DNA of 64,000 nucleotides from contig OY970245.1 in assembly GCA_963715455.1 (NCBI GenBank), positions 1,612,001 through 1,676,000 on the forward strand, read 5' to 3'. Of the stretch, positions 24,701 to 33,285 are shown in pieces. The notes beneath the pieces are model-generated. The model did not search any database. It had not been told where the DNA came from and was given only the letters and a program-made list of their open reading frames with translations. Each line of letters begins with the position of its first letter. Position 1 is the stretch's first letter. The stretch comes from VRUE01 sp963715455. Its GTDB lineage: Bacteria > Actinomycetota > Thermoleophilia > Solirubrobacterales > 70-9. Position numbers and translations under genes: made by a program.

Positions 24701-25328
24701 TCCCCAGGAAGGCCAACTCGTATCAACTAACCCGTCGCCAGTGAATGCAATTAGCTCTATAGCTAATGTCTCAGCCGACGGAGCAATGGTCTTTTTTCAG
24801 AGTAGAGATCGGCTAGTGTCGAGAGACTTGGATGGCAAGCTTGATGTTTATGAGTGGGAGACAGAGAAAACCGGAGGCTGTGATCGGAATGATGGTTGCC
24901 TTTCGCTGATTTCCTATGGGCGTAGTACTGCAGACGACTACCTGTACGCAATGACACCCGATGGTCAAGATGTTTTTTTCCTTAGTGGAGACACACTTGC
25001 CAGTGAGGATCCGGATGGAATCCCGTCTATCTATGACGCGCGAATCGCTGGTGGCTTTCCGTCAGCGATTCCGTCGGAGGATGCGTGCCTTGACGAAGCC
25101 TGTCAGCCGGCTGTTGTGGCACCAACTGACTTGACACCAGCCAGCTCGACATTCGAAGGTCCAGGCGACCCTCGCAAGCGCGGTCGTGCAGCCGGACGTC
25201 CCTGTCCCAGGGGTAAGCATAAGGTCGCCAAGAATGGCAGGGCTCGCTGCGTCAAACGAAGGCAGAAGAAGCAAGGCCGACAGCGGGGGAGTCGCCTTTC
25301 TAGCGCAGGCGGGAGGGCTGCACGATGA
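21723..25328 (+). CDS. Large exported beta-propeller/fibronectin-like surface protein, cassette 1 gene A
   Basis: About 1201 residues. Signal peptide (basic start, core LWVYLLVGAFMLVIV, cleavage near HAGA). Residues ~50-400 contain NHL/propeller-like repeats (GNIYISS, GLGVDSDGVVYAGG, AVDRSNDHFYLSG, AIDQSTGDLYVYS). Residues ~410-520 form a fibronectin-III-like unit (AATLFAELNPGG, YHFEYTT, YRFRLVASNCE). The rest repeats WD40/TolB-like strands (VSSDGSRVYFIS, YAMTPDGQDVFFLSGD). The last 50 residues are a cationic Cys-Lys-Arg tail. Start choice is uncertain (ATG 21657, 21699, 21723 or 21747); 21723 has a GGGGAAGAG ribosome-binding site. The stop overlaps the next gene as ATGA. Likely surface protein, binding partner unknown. 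More AT-rich than its homolog at 29.7 kb. Confidence 0.75.
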   Translation: MQGGRLGEMFRWDAKLWVYLLVGAFMLVIVPHAGAEPLQTHSYDPVLSISESSEPDTEDPVPDPGPIHPSPRFQQPCGVVADPMGNIYISSPDLVMGSVVASRLDVFNAEGEFLTRVDVADNVACGLGVDSDGVVYAGGIEGDQIAVFTPSEYPLTVSTTYELAKSFDPEAALGCPPRAVAVDRSNDHFYLSGACRVLEYGSAAEGSPPNGEVPTVLGEIPGELQRLSGMDVYGLNHDIYTAVLRATSPGNVPRPSAVLVFDGNDGHVKCEVLSVDVPGGLEFGLGASVAIDQSTGDLYVYSIKQGQVYKFGAPNSGECEFLGTLPEPPQLKGDDPLGDIAVDAPIIKGEPAYGSPNEGYVYVTSGKSASTSHVFAYKPNQISSPEIKGQNVIDITEAAATLFAELNPGGLDASYHFEYTTQADFETNEYANAISVPVPDGYIDGSGTFSPISERIVGLKDGVNYRFRLVASNCESEGSELEKCTTSGEGMPGDTGSDVSFATYPAPPVPEPCPNAALRVQQSASLPDCRAYELVTPPDTGGHVPRISILGLGFGEVSFTTPPASATGNSVVFGSNSGALPGIGGGGFFDTYLASRTEVGWTSQFTGLSGAQAERPRPGGVSADHLYSFWNVEEGQGTFSDVVTDYAQYLRGPVNSGHSPNCSVKSEPEGRFEVIGCGNLAAEPKAAGRFISSNGQHVIFDTTGKSDPVQLETCAPPTGIGAIYDRVPGGPTHCISIPPANASLELEEEFETEDPVYKGTSADGTTVVFAVGDALYARLDNIETLQIAAGTTAFAGISHDGDRVFYLDNSTGLSVPQGEIYMCELGLGSCGAGQPQQPVQIGSGGESIMVNVSSDGSRVYFISQKSLGGEESEEGESNFYTWNESVLEFIGVLDPLDIEDVSMGQGLGRWVTSALSPRPTATIGIAQVPARSTSDGKVLVFESRANLTNTSYDDDGHLQVFRYESEATDSERLICVSCNPTGGVAASDARLQIPQEGQLVSTNPSPVNAISSIANVSADGAMVFFQSRDRLVSRDLDGKLDVYEWETEKTGGCDRNDGCLSLISYGRSTADDYLYAMTPDGQDVFFLSGDTLASEDPDGIPSIYDARIAGGFPSAIPSEDACLDEACQPAVVAPTDLTPASSTFEGPGDPRKRGRAAGRPCPRGKHKVAKNGRARCVKRRQKKQGRQRGSRLSSAGGRAAR

Positions 25329-28117
25329 AGTGGCTCGCGGCATTCTCGATTGCAGCATGTGTGGGGGCTATGTGCGCTGTTCCCGCGTACGCAGATCCGA
25401 GCGAATTTGCGGTCGAAGAGGTGAGTGCGTCAGTTGCGACGGCTCAGGCTGGAGGTCATCCGGACTTCACAGTTACTCTTCGCCTGAGAAAGGATTCCGA
25501 AGGGAAATTGCCTTCGACTACGGGGAAGCTCTCTTTTGAGCTTCCGCCGGGCCTATTGGGTAACCCGAACGCGATTCCTAAGTGCACGGTGGTGCAGCTG
25601 CTAGGTACTGATCCCGAAGACCCATCGAATGAAACTGGCTGCCCGCAGGCGTCGCAGGTAGGAGTCACCGAAGTCGAACTTTTCGATGCAATGGGCAATC
25701 TCCTCTCGTTTCGCGAGCCAATCTTTAATCTAGAGCCTCGCTATGGTGAGCCGGCCCGATTTGGGTTCATCGCTCAGCTCGTTCCGGTTCTGATCGACAC
25801 TGAGCTGCGCCCGGATCATGAATACTCGGCGATAGCGAGGGTTGAAGGACCGAGCGCCCTCATCCCGCTGCTTTCAGCAACCAGTACCTTGTGGGGGGTC
25901 CCGGCTGACGAGAGCCATGACGAAGAGAGAATCACCGCCTATGAGGCGGTCCACAATAGCGGCTCGCCAGACACCCCTAATGGCAAACGCCCTGCCGGCC
26001 TTGTGCCAGTTCCCTTTATGGTTAGTCCAACCCGTTGTGGGCAGACGCAAGGCGTGAACATTACGGCTATTCCTTACGCCCAGCCATTGTTGGAAGCCAA
26101 AGCCTTCGCGCCGTTGCCTTCCAACGATGGATGTGACCTGCTCGAGCTTGAACCCAAGATGGCACTGCGCCCAACATCGGCAAATGCTGAGACTGGCTCG
26201 GGGCTAGGCGTCGAGCTGTCGCTGCCCACGGACGGGTTGGAGAATCCTCATCTCTACGCCGGAGCTGCTCTTAAGAGAACTAGGGTTGCTCTTCCCGAGG
26301 GCATGGCAATCAACCCCTCTCAAGCGGAAGGCCTGGGGGTTTGCTCACTAGCGGATTTCGCCCTGGAGACTGCCGCCTCGCTTCCCAATGAGGGTTGCCC
26401 AAACACATCGAAGATCGGCAGCGCAATCGCCGAGAGTCCATTGATTGACAAATCCATCGAAGGTTCACTCTATGTCGCGAAGCCATACGACAACCCCTTC
26501 AATTCACTGATAGCGGTCTATTTTGTCTTCAAGGTGCCCAGCCGCGGGGTGATTGTCAAGCTTCCGGCCAAGGTCGAGCCCGATCCCAATACGGGACAGC
26601 TGATAACCACTGTTGACGACATACCGCTAGTAGCGGTGGGGAGCAGCTTCGAGCTGCGCTTTCGTGAAGGCGCTAGGGCTCCACTGATCACTCCACCAAC
26701 ATGCGGCGTCTACCAATCTACAGCGGAACTTAGCTCATGGGCAGCGCCTGATGAGCCTGTCGTAGTTCACCCGAGCTTCCAGATAACGGGAGGGGTAAGC
26801 GGAGGTCCATGCCCGGAAGGAGCCCCGCCCTTCCGCCCGGGCTTTACGGCAGGTACGCTGAATAACAATGCGGGCTCTTATTCGCCCAGCTATTTGCGCT
26901 TGACCCGATCTGACGGGGACCAGAGTCTGACCAAGTTTGCGACTACGCTCCCGCTTGGCCTAACCGGGAAGCCTGCGGGCGTCGCGCGCTGCCCCAATAT
27001 TGCGATCGAGGCTGCCAAGGGAAAGAGTGGTCAAGAAGAGCTTTTGAGACCGAGTTGTCCGGCGGGCTCGGAAATAGGGCACACGCTCGGCGGAGCCGGA
27101 GTGGGTTCAGTGCTCACGTATGTAGGCGGCAAGCTTTACCTTGCTGGACCCTACAACGGTGCCCAGCTCAGCGTCGTAGCCATAGTCCCAGCGGTTGCCG
27201 GTCCCTTCGATGTTGGTACTATCGTAGTCCGCCAAGCTCTCAGCCTCGACCCCGACACCGCCCAGATCCGAGTCGATGGCTCTCGGTCAGATCCCTTGCC
27301 GCACATCCTCGCTGGGATCCCCTTGAGGGTGCGAGACATCCGTGCCTATGTTGACCGCTCCGAATTCACCCTCAACCCAACCAGCTGCGACCCAGCGGCA
27401 TTCAAAGCGCAGCTCTGGGCGGGAGGCCTTGACGTCTTCAGTAGTGCGGATGACTCACCGGTATCCCTCACTTCGCGCTTCCAGGCGGCAAACTGCTCGT
27501 TCCTGGGCTTCAAGCCAAAACTATCGTTGAAGTTGTCTGGCGGCACTCGTCGTGGGGCCTACCCCGCTCTCCGTGCGGTGTTGAAGCCCCGACCTGGAGA
27601 CGCCAATATCGACTTCGCCCAGGTCACCCTGCCCCGCTCTGCTTTCATCGAGCAGTCGCACTTCCGCACGATATGCACACGAGTCCAATTCAACGCCAAC
27701 CAGTGTCCGGCGGGATCCGTCTATGGTCGCGTCAGAGCTTTCACGCCACTGCTGGATGAGCCCCTGGAAGGTCCAGTCTATCTACGCTCTTCTAGTAACC
27801 CACTGCCCGACCTTGTTTTTGCCCTCCGCGGCATCGTCGACATTAATGTTGTTGGACGAGTGGATTCCGTCAAAGGAAGGCTGCGCAGTACTTTCTCCAA
27901 CCTTCCCGATGCACCGGTTTCCAAAGCCGTACTAACAATGCAGGGTGGCAAAAAGGGCTTGTTCGTCAACTCAACTAATCTCTGCGCCGGAATCCAGCAC
28001 GCTAGCGCAAAGCTAGATGGTCAAAACGGCAAGCCCTACCACTTCAATCCTACTGTCCGAAACAGCTGCGGAAACAAAGGGGAGAGCAAGAAAAGCATGC
28101 AAAAGGGAGGACGCTGA
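25325..28117 (+). CDS. Large exported protein of unknown function, cassette 1 gene B
   Basis: 930 residues. Short signal peptide (MKWLAAFSIAACVGAM..., cleavage near PAYA). The mature protein starts DPSEFAVEEVSAS and is rich in beta strands and Pro-Gly turns, with no enzymatic motif. Repeated phrases such as LPPGLLGNPNAIPKC, LPEGMAINPSQAEGLGVC and LPLGLTGKPAGVARCPN, each followed by a CP..S.IG segment, suggest at least three related beta modules. The C terminus is basic and Gly/Lys-rich. ATGA overlap with gene A implies coupled translation, so A and B probably work together at the surface. A homologous B' lies at 33.3 kb. Confidence 0.75.
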   Translation: MKWLAAFSIAACVGAMCAVPAYADPSEFAVEEVSASVATAQAGGHPDFTVTLRLRKDSEGKLPSTTGKLSFELPPGLLGNPNAIPKCTVVQLLGTDPEDPSNETGCPQASQVGVTEVELFDAMGNLLSFREPIFNLEPRYGEPARFGFIAQLVPVLIDTELRPDHEYSAIARVEGPSALIPLLSATSTLWGVPADESHDEERITAYEAVHNSGSPDTPNGKRPAGLVPVPFMVSPTRCGQTQGVNITAIPYAQPLLEAKAFAPLPSNDGCDLLELEPKMALRPTSANAETGSGLGVELSLPTDGLENPHLYAGAALKRTRVALPEGMAINPSQAEGLGVCSLADFALETAASLPNEGCPNTSKIGSAIAESPLIDKSIEGSLYVAKPYDNPFNSLIAVYFVFKVPSRGVIVKLPAKVEPDPNTGQLITTVDDIPLVAVGSSFELRFREGARAPLITPPTCGVYQSTAELSSWAAPDEPVVVHPSFQITGGVSGGPCPEGAPPFRPGFTAGTLNNNAGSYSPSYLRLTRSDGDQSLTKFATTLPLGLTGKPAGVARCPNIAIEAAKGKSGQEELLRPSCPAGSEIGHTLGGAGVGSVLTYVGGKLYLAGPYNGAQLSVVAIVPAVAGPFDVGTIVVRQALSLDPDTAQIRVDGSRSDPLPHILAGIPLRVRDIRAYVDRSEFTLNPTSCDPAAFKAQLWAGGLDVFSSADDSPVSLTSRFQAANCSFLGFKPKLSLKLSGGTRRGAYPALRAVLKPRPGDANIDFAQVTLPRSAFIEQSHFRTICTRVQFNANQCPAGSVYGRVRAFTPLLDEPLEGPVYLRSSSNPLPDLVFALRGIVDINVVGRVDSVKGRLRSTFSNLPDAPVSKAVLTMQGGKKGLFVNSTNLCAGIQHASAKLDGQNGKPYHFNPTVRNSCGNKGESKKSMQKGGR

Positions 28118-28209
28118 GCCAGGCCGGGTTTGACGGAGACCCTGATCTACCCCCAATCTGATGGAGTGAGTCCTGTTTCTAGAGTCCTTCGGCCCCAAGG
28201 AGGATTCAG
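28118..28209 (+). other. Short intergenic segment with probable IS-derived sequence
   Basis: Ninety-two bases between cassette 1 and the chimeric frame at 28210. The following ATG encodes an IS3-type OrfA beginning, and AAGGAGG precedes it. The segment is therefore probably the end of a truncated insertion sequence, but I could not define a terminal repeat. Confidence 0.35.
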
Positions 28210-28653
28210 ATGCCCCACAGGTACCCAGAAGAGATTCGCCGTCAGGTGATCGAGCTAGCTCGATCAGGCACGCTGGCAAACACAATTTGCACAAAGGTGC
28301 GGAAAACCTTCGGCTTGGAAATGACCTGCCTCTACGGGTCGGACGGCCTCGAATCTTTAGTCGACGCGGATGCCGGTAAACATAAACTGGCCACGAGCGA
28401 AGCGGGCTTGGCGGAGATCCTAGTCTCGGAGACGCTCTCCTTCATCAAAGGAAGTAACTTTTGTCCGGAAGCCGGAACCTGGACCGCCAACTACGTGGTC
28501 TATACCCTGGAAACGGGGGAAAAACGGCCCAAGGCCGGCTGGCTTTATATGCGAGTTTATAGGCCCTCTTTTGGTCAAGAAAGCTTGACGCAAACGGCTC
28601 GGCGTGGTAGGACTACGCCGAGCCGTCTGGCTATCCCAGTCGGCCAACCGTAA
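28210..28653 (+). pseudogene. Chimeric ORF: IS3 OrfA start fused to 8-Cys domain 2 remnant
   Basis: The frame begins MPHRYPEEIRRQVIELARSG, typical of an IS3-family OrfA. It then passes through DNA resembling the domain 1 HELHKGAENL region in another frame (28280-28305) and continues in the correct frame of domain 2: FGLEMTCLYGSDG, LAEILVSETLSF, GSNFCPEAGTW and AGWL. The tail after 28560 reads into the P8 leader. It combines an insertion-sequence fragment with a deletion-fused two-domain 8-Cys gene. Probably not a real protein, though the open frame of 147 codons has a good ribosome-binding site (AAGGAGG). Confidence 0.7.
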
Positions 28654-28690
28654 TTCAATTCCAGTTCATCACTGGAGAGGGAGATAAAGA
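28585..28690 (+). promoter_or_regulatory. Promoter and structured leader of P8
   Basis: -35 TTGACG (28585), 17-base spacer, -10 TAGGAC (28608-28613). The promoter also contains an 11-bp inverted repeat CGGCTCGGCGT/ACGCCGAGCCG. Hairpin GCCGTCTGG-ctatc-CCAGTCGGC (28622-28644), then CCAACCGTAAT, then stem TCCAGT-tcatc-ACTGGA before GAGGGAGA. Confidence 0.65.
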
Positions 28691-29443
28691 ATGCGATTTG
28701 CCAAGGCATTGGGCCTTGCGGCGATTGCCGCAGTGGCCGCGATGGCGTTCATCGGAACTGGCACTGCGTCGGCCCAGGAAAAACATGAAATCACTATTTG
28801 TGAAAAATTAGTGGTGTTATGTCCCGAAGGTGAGTTATGGCCCTCGTTATCGGTGGCGTTATTCTTAGCCGAAAACCCGGAACTGAAAAGCTCGCTGGGC
28901 ACCATTAAATGTCCAGACTCGGTAATTACGGCGGAACTTGCGGACGAAGTCAATGAACCGCTGACGAGTAAAGGGATAACCGCACAGTTTGGTGTCTTAC
29001 CGACACCCGAATTAGGTGCAAGCTGTACAGGACCCTGTACTAATGGCACTGCAAAAAATATCCACGCAGAACTCGAAAAACTCGAAATCATCATTGAAAC
29101 AGTAGCTAAAGAAAAATTAACCGAATACCACAAATACGCTGTACGCGGAACTGGTTTAGCCTTACTCTTAAACTGTCCGATCGTTGGTACCTGCGTGTAT
29201 CGCGGCGTTGACCGCGTCTCGCCCATCAAACATGACGGTAAACACGAACTCCACAAAGGCGCAGAAGACCTGCCCTTAGCGGAATTCGAAGAGCCTCTGG
29301 AAAGGCAGACCACCCACGGTGGCAGCGTTTTCTGTCCGGCCACGTCTATCTGGAATGCTAAATACACGCTCTACTTAATCCATGCACCAGGTGGTAAAAC
29401 CGGCTTAGGCTGGCCGTCGTTAGACGTCAAAAAAGCAGCTTAG
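28691..29443 (+). CDS. Exported 8-Cys family protein, paralog P8
   Basis: 250 residues. Signal peptide MRFAKALGLAAIAAV... with cleavage after GTASA. Cysteines: ITICEK-x5-LC, KCPDS, SCTGPC, LNCPIVGTCVYR and VFCPAT. It ends in GLGWPSLDVKKAA. TTA leucines remain frequent although the gene is somewhat more GC-rich than P1 or P5. It stands between the two large cassettes, so the 8-Cys genes and the A/B cassettes are interleaved. Function unknown. Confidence 0.85.
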   Translation: MRFAKALGLAAIAAVAAMAFIGTGTASAQEKHEITICEKLVVLCPEGELWPSLSVALFLAENPELKSSLGTIKCPDSVITAELADEVNEPLTSKGITAQFGVLPTPELGASCTGPCTNGTAKNIHAELEKLEIIIETVAKEKLTEYHKYAVRGTGLALLLNCPIVGTCVYRGVDRVSPIKHDGKHELHKGAEDLPLAEFEEPLERQTTHGGSVFCPATSIWNAKYTLYLIHAPGGKTGLGWPSLDVKKAA

Positions 29444-29490
29444 TTGGTAGCTCGTGGGATTGACTTAGGTCGATCTCTCAAGTTGCAGAA

Positions 29491-29524
29491 CGAGGGTCGC
29501 GTATTTATGCGTGGCCCTCGTTTT
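29491..29524 (+). terminator. Intrinsic terminator after P8
   Basis: Stem CGAGGG...CCCTCG with additional inner pairs (TCGCG/GCG region), followed directly by TTTT. This is the only family 3' hairpin with a clear T-run. Confidence 0.65.
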
Positions 29525-29581
29525 GTGATGCCCTGTAGTGATCGGACGAAGCTTAGGCTTTGAAAAAACCGCGTGCGTCTC

Positions 29582-29610
29582 TTGACAGAGCCTTTGAAGT
29601 TTTTTATGAT
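29582..29610 (+). promoter_or_regulatory. Consensus sigma70-type promoter of cassette 2
   Basis: TTGACA (29582-29587), 17 bases, TATGAT (29605-29610). Predicted transcript start is near 29617, about 93 nt before the start codon. Confidence 0.7.
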
Positions 29611-29622
29611 GTCTTCTGCTTC

Positions 29623-29654
29623 GAGTCATCTGGCTTCCTGGAGCCAGTCGACTC
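29623..29654 (+). promoter_or_regulatory. 5'-terminal stem-loop of cassette 2 mRNA
   Basis: Nested stem GAGTC-at-CTGGCT-tcctgg-AGCCAG-tc-GACTC begins about 6 nt after the predicted transcript start. The CATCTGGCT word matches the 8-Cys leader hairpin, so it may be a relative of that element. Confidence 0.5.
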
Positions 29655-29709
29655 AAAGGCTAGATCGCACTGCAAGCTAAACCGCATTACAAAGGCCTAG
29701 GGAGGGCCA

Positions 29710-32700
29710 ATGCTGCACCACAAGGTGGGGGTTAACGTGTTCATCGTGCTGGCACTTTTCGTCGCGGCGGTGTTGCCGTGCGCCGCAGCTGCAGCAGGGG
29801 GCTCCTACGTGTATCACCCTGCTCTGTCGCTGAACGAGGCGGGTCCCGGATTCGTTGACCTCGAAGACCCGATTCCAGATCCGGGTCCGAATCACCCAGA
29901 ACCGCGCTTCGAAGCGCCCTGCGGTACCGATACCGATCGGCTCGGCAATATCTATATTTCGAGTCGAAAACTGGTAAGCGGTTCTACGGTTGCCAGCCGG
30001 CTTGATGTCTTTAGTTCAGAAGGCAAATTCCTGAGCAGGACGGAAGTCGACCACAGCGCTGGCTGTGGTCTTTCTGTCGATTCGGAAGGCGTCGTCTACA
30101 CCGGTGGTATCGAAGGGGACCAAGTCGACGTGTTCACGCCCAGCGTCTTTCCCCCTCAGGTTGGCACGAAATACTCACTGGCCCATGTGATCAAACCGAT
30201 CACCATTGGTTGCCCCCTGCGTTCGCTGGCGGTGGATCAGTCCAACGATCATCTCTACGTCGGCGGAGAATCATGTGGCATCGTCGAGTTCGGCAGCGCC
30301 GCGGAGGGCTCACCCGTATTGGGAAAATTCTTCCCCGCTGCACTACAAAACGGTTTTGATGAAAACCGGAAGCTATCCGGAATCGATCTCAATGGCCACA
30401 ATCAGGATGTCTACGCAGCGCTGACGGTATCGAAAGCGGGGGGAAAACCCGTCTCCACGGTACTTGTCCTCGATCGGGGTGACGGACATATCAAGTGCGA
30501 AGTTTCGGGCGCCGAAACGCCCGGCGACTTGGAATTCGGTCTCGGCGCCTCCTTGGCAGTAGACCAGTCCGATGGTCACTTCTTCGTCTACAGCATCAAG
30601 CAGGGAGCAGTCTATATTTTCGACCCACCCAGCGAAGGAGAATGCGAGTTCGTTGGCAAACTGCCTAAACCACCAACGCTCAAAGGGGACGACCCGCTGG
30701 GGGATATCGCGGTCGACGATCCGCTCATCAGCGGCGAAGCGGGCTATAGCAGCCCCAACGAAGACAACGTGTACGTCACCTCCGGAACCGCAAAAGCCGC
30801 TAGCGCGTCCCATCTGTTCGCGTATCGGCATCGGGAGCCGGGGCCTCCGGAAATCGAAGACCAGGAAGCTCGCGACATTGCGGAAACCGAGGCCGTGCTT
30901 CGGGCGCAGCTCAACCCAGGTGATCTGGACACGACTTACCACTTCGAGTACACGACCCAGGCGGATTTCGATGCCAACGGGTACGCGAATGCGATTCTCG
31001 CGCCAGTCCCAGATGGGTTCATGTCGGAATCCATCCCATTCGGTCCGGTCACGGCGGCGATCACCGGCCTCGAACCCGGTGTGGCGTACAGGTTCCGACT
31101 CGTGGCGAGCAACTGCGAGGCGGAAGAATCCCTGCCCGGCGAATGCCTAACCGAAGGCGAAGGTACGCCGGGCGGCGAAGGGAGCGACGAGAGCTTCTCG
31201 ACCTACCCGCCTTCGCCGATCTCTCCACCTTGTCCCAATGCGGATCTGCGCGTCGGTCGGTCCGCGTCGCTGTCGGACTGCAGGGCTTATGAGCTGGTCA
31301 CACCGCCAGATACCAACGGCCACGTCCCGAAGATCTCGATCCTCGGGCTCGGTTTCGGGGAGATGATCTTCGATAGCACCCCGATCTCCCTCGATGGCAA
31401 CAGCGCAGTTTTCGGAACCAACAGTGGCGCGTTGCCCGCAGTCGGCGGCGGCGGCTTCTTTGACGCCTATCGTGCGTCACGCGACCCCGACCTTGGTTGG
31501 CAAACCCAGTTCGCAGGTCTGTCCGGTGCTCAAGCCGAGCGTCCGAGGCCTGGTGGAATTTCGTCTGATCACCTCTACTCGTTCTGGAATGTCGAAGAAG
31601 GTGAAGGAACGCTCGCGAATCCGGTCACCGACTATGCGCAGTATTTGCGCACCCCACTTGGCATCGAACCCAGCCCAAACTGCGCGGTGGAATCCGAACC
31701 GGTGGGCGGCATCGAACTGATTGGCTGCGGCAGCCTTGGAGGCGAACCCCAGGCGGCCGGCAGGTGGATCAGCGCGGGGGGTGGGCACGTCATCTTCGAC
31801 ACCGGCGGCAAGTCGGATCCGGTGCAGCTCGAGCCCTGTGCCCCCCTCACCGGCGTTAGCGCTATCTACGACCGCACCCCGGGTGGGCCGACCCGCTGCG
31901 TTTCAGTCCCCCCAGCGGACGCTTCCGCGGAAACCAAAGTCTTGTTCGAAACCAAAGACGCGACATACAAGGGAGCCTCGGCCGACGGGACGACGGTCGT
32001 CTTCGCGGTCGCCGGTGTGCTCTACGCGCGGCTGGACAATGCCGAAACCGTCGAGGTGTCTACGGGGAACGCGACCTACGCCGGGGTCTCCGGTGACGGC
32101 GATCGGGTCTTCTACCTCGACGAAGCAACGGGGGTGCCGATTCCGCGCGGCGAGCTCTTCGCCTGCGAGGTCGTAGCCGGTCCCTGTGGTCCGCCGGGCC
32201 AGGAGCCGCTCCAGATCGGCTCCGGTGGAGAATCGGTTGTCGTCAATGTCTCTGCCGATGGCTCCCACGCCTACTTCATCTCACCGAAAGAGCTAGACGG
32301 CGAAGAGGGCGAGGAAGGGAAAGACAACCTCTACGCATGGGACGGGAAAGCGTCGCACTTCATTGGCGTCCTCGACCCACTTGACGTTAACGACGCGCTG
32401 ACCGGACTTGGGCGCTGGATCTCCGATGCCCTCGCGGTTCCTCCCGGTGCTGACGTAGGTCCCGCCAGGGACCCCTCGCGCACGACGCCAGACGGCACGG
32501 TCATGGTTTTTGAGTCCCGCGCCGATCTCCTCGGCACGGGCTACCAGAACGAAGGGCACTCTCAGGTCTTCCGCTATGACAGCGAGGCCGAAGTCGGCGA
32601 TCAGCTCGTCTGCCTCTCCTGCAATCCGACCGGAGAAGTGGCGCGCACCGATGCCCGCCTGCAGATTCCCGAAGAAGGCCAGCTCGTCTCGACCAACCCG

Positions 32701-33285
32701 TCTCCGGTCAACGCGATCACCCACATCCCCAACGTCACGGTGGACGGGGAGACCGTCTTCTTCCAAAGCGGCGATCGCCTCGTGCCTGCCGATCTCGACG
32801 ACAGGCTCGACGTCTACGAGTGGATGGCGCAGGACACGGGCGGCTGCAAACGGGAGAACGGCTGCCTGGCGCTGATTTCATATGGACGCAGCAGCGGCGA
32901 CGACTACCTCTACGCGATGACCCCCAGCGGGAGCGACGTTCTCTTCCTCACTAATGATGTGCTCGTCGGCCAGGATCTCGACGCGACCCCGTCGATCTAC
33001 GATGCGCGGGTCGGCGGCGGCTTCCCGGTGCCAACAGGACCACACCCATGCGTGGGCGAAGAATGCCAACCCCTGGCGTTCGCCCCGGAGGACACGGCTC
33101 CGGCGAGCTCAAGCTTTGAAGGGCTGGGAAGCGTGCGCGAAGACCGCGCGAGGCCGAGGCGCTGCCCGAAGGGCAAGCGAAGGGTTGGCTCCAAAGGCAG
33201 GGGCCGTTGTGTCGTTCGCCGCGGTAAGCACGGCCAGCGCCGAGGGCGTCATAGAGCCAACGTCGAGCCGAGGGTGACGCGATGA
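29710..33285 (+). CDS. Large exported beta-propeller/fibronectin-like surface protein, cassette 2 gene A'
   Basis: 1191 residues, homologous over its whole length to the protein at 21.7 kb. Signal peptide VFIVLALFVAAVLPCAAA. Propeller-like strands (GNIYISS, GLSVDSEGVVYTGG, AVDQSNDHLYVGG). Fibronectin-III-like unit with YHFEYTTQADF and YRFRLVASNCE. TolB/WD40-like C-terminal half, then a cationic tail (RCPKGKRRVGSKGRGRC). Codon use is GC-rich like the housekeeping genes, in contrast to cassette 1. ATGA overlap with B'. Inferred to be a surface or matrix protein; ligand unknown. Confidence 0.78.
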   Translation: MLHHKVGVNVFIVLALFVAAVLPCAAAAAGGSYVYHPALSLNEAGPGFVDLEDPIPDPGPNHPEPRFEAPCGTDTDRLGNIYISSRKLVSGSTVASRLDVFSSEGKFLSRTEVDHSAGCGLSVDSEGVVYTGGIEGDQVDVFTPSVFPPQVGTKYSLAHVIKPITIGCPLRSLAVDQSNDHLYVGGESCGIVEFGSAAEGSPVLGKFFPAALQNGFDENRKLSGIDLNGHNQDVYAALTVSKAGGKPVSTVLVLDRGDGHIKCEVSGAETPGDLEFGLGASLAVDQSDGHFFVYSIKQGAVYIFDPPSEGECEFVGKLPKPPTLKGDDPLGDIAVDDPLISGEAGYSSPNEDNVYVTSGTAKAASASHLFAYRHREPGPPEIEDQEARDIAETEAVLRAQLNPGDLDTTYHFEYTTQADFDANGYANAILAPVPDGFMSESIPFGPVTAAITGLEPGVAYRFRLVASNCEAEESLPGECLTEGEGTPGGEGSDESFSTYPPSPISPPCPNADLRVGRSASLSDCRAYELVTPPDTNGHVPKISILGLGFGEMIFDSTPISLDGNSAVFGTNSGALPAVGGGGFFDAYRASRDPDLGWQTQFAGLSGAQAERPRPGGISSDHLYSFWNVEEGEGTLANPVTDYAQYLRTPLGIEPSPNCAVESEPVGGIELIGCGSLGGEPQAAGRWISAGGGHVIFDTGGKSDPVQLEPCAPLTGVSAIYDRTPGGPTRCVSVPPADASAETKVLFETKDATYKGASADGTTVVFAVAGVLYARLDNAETVEVSTGNATYAGVSGDGDRVFYLDEATGVPIPRGELFACEVVAGPCGPPGQEPLQIGSGGESVVVNVSADGSHAYFISPKELDGEEGEEGKDNLYAWDGKASHFIGVLDPLDVNDALTGLGRWISDALAVPPGADVGPARDPSRTTPDGTVMVFESRADLLGTGYQNEGHSQVFRYDSEAEVGDQLVCLSCNPTGEVARTDARLQIPEEGQLVSTNPSPVNAITHIPNVTVDGETVFFQSGDRLVPADLDDRLDVYEWMAQDTGGCKRENGCLALISYGRSSGDDYLYAMTPSGSDVLFLTNDVLVGQDLDATPSIYDARVGGGFPVPTGPHPCVGEECQPLAFAPEDTAPASSSFEGLGSVREDRARPRRCPKGKRRVGSKGRGRCVVRRGKHGQRRGRHRANVEPRVTR

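Noticed and set aside
10396..29524. Regularly repeated blocks considered as a CRISPR or phage array
   Set aside because: Repeats are whole promoter-leader-gene units of 1 kb or more with signal-peptide proteins; no short direct repeats with spacers, no phage or cas genes.
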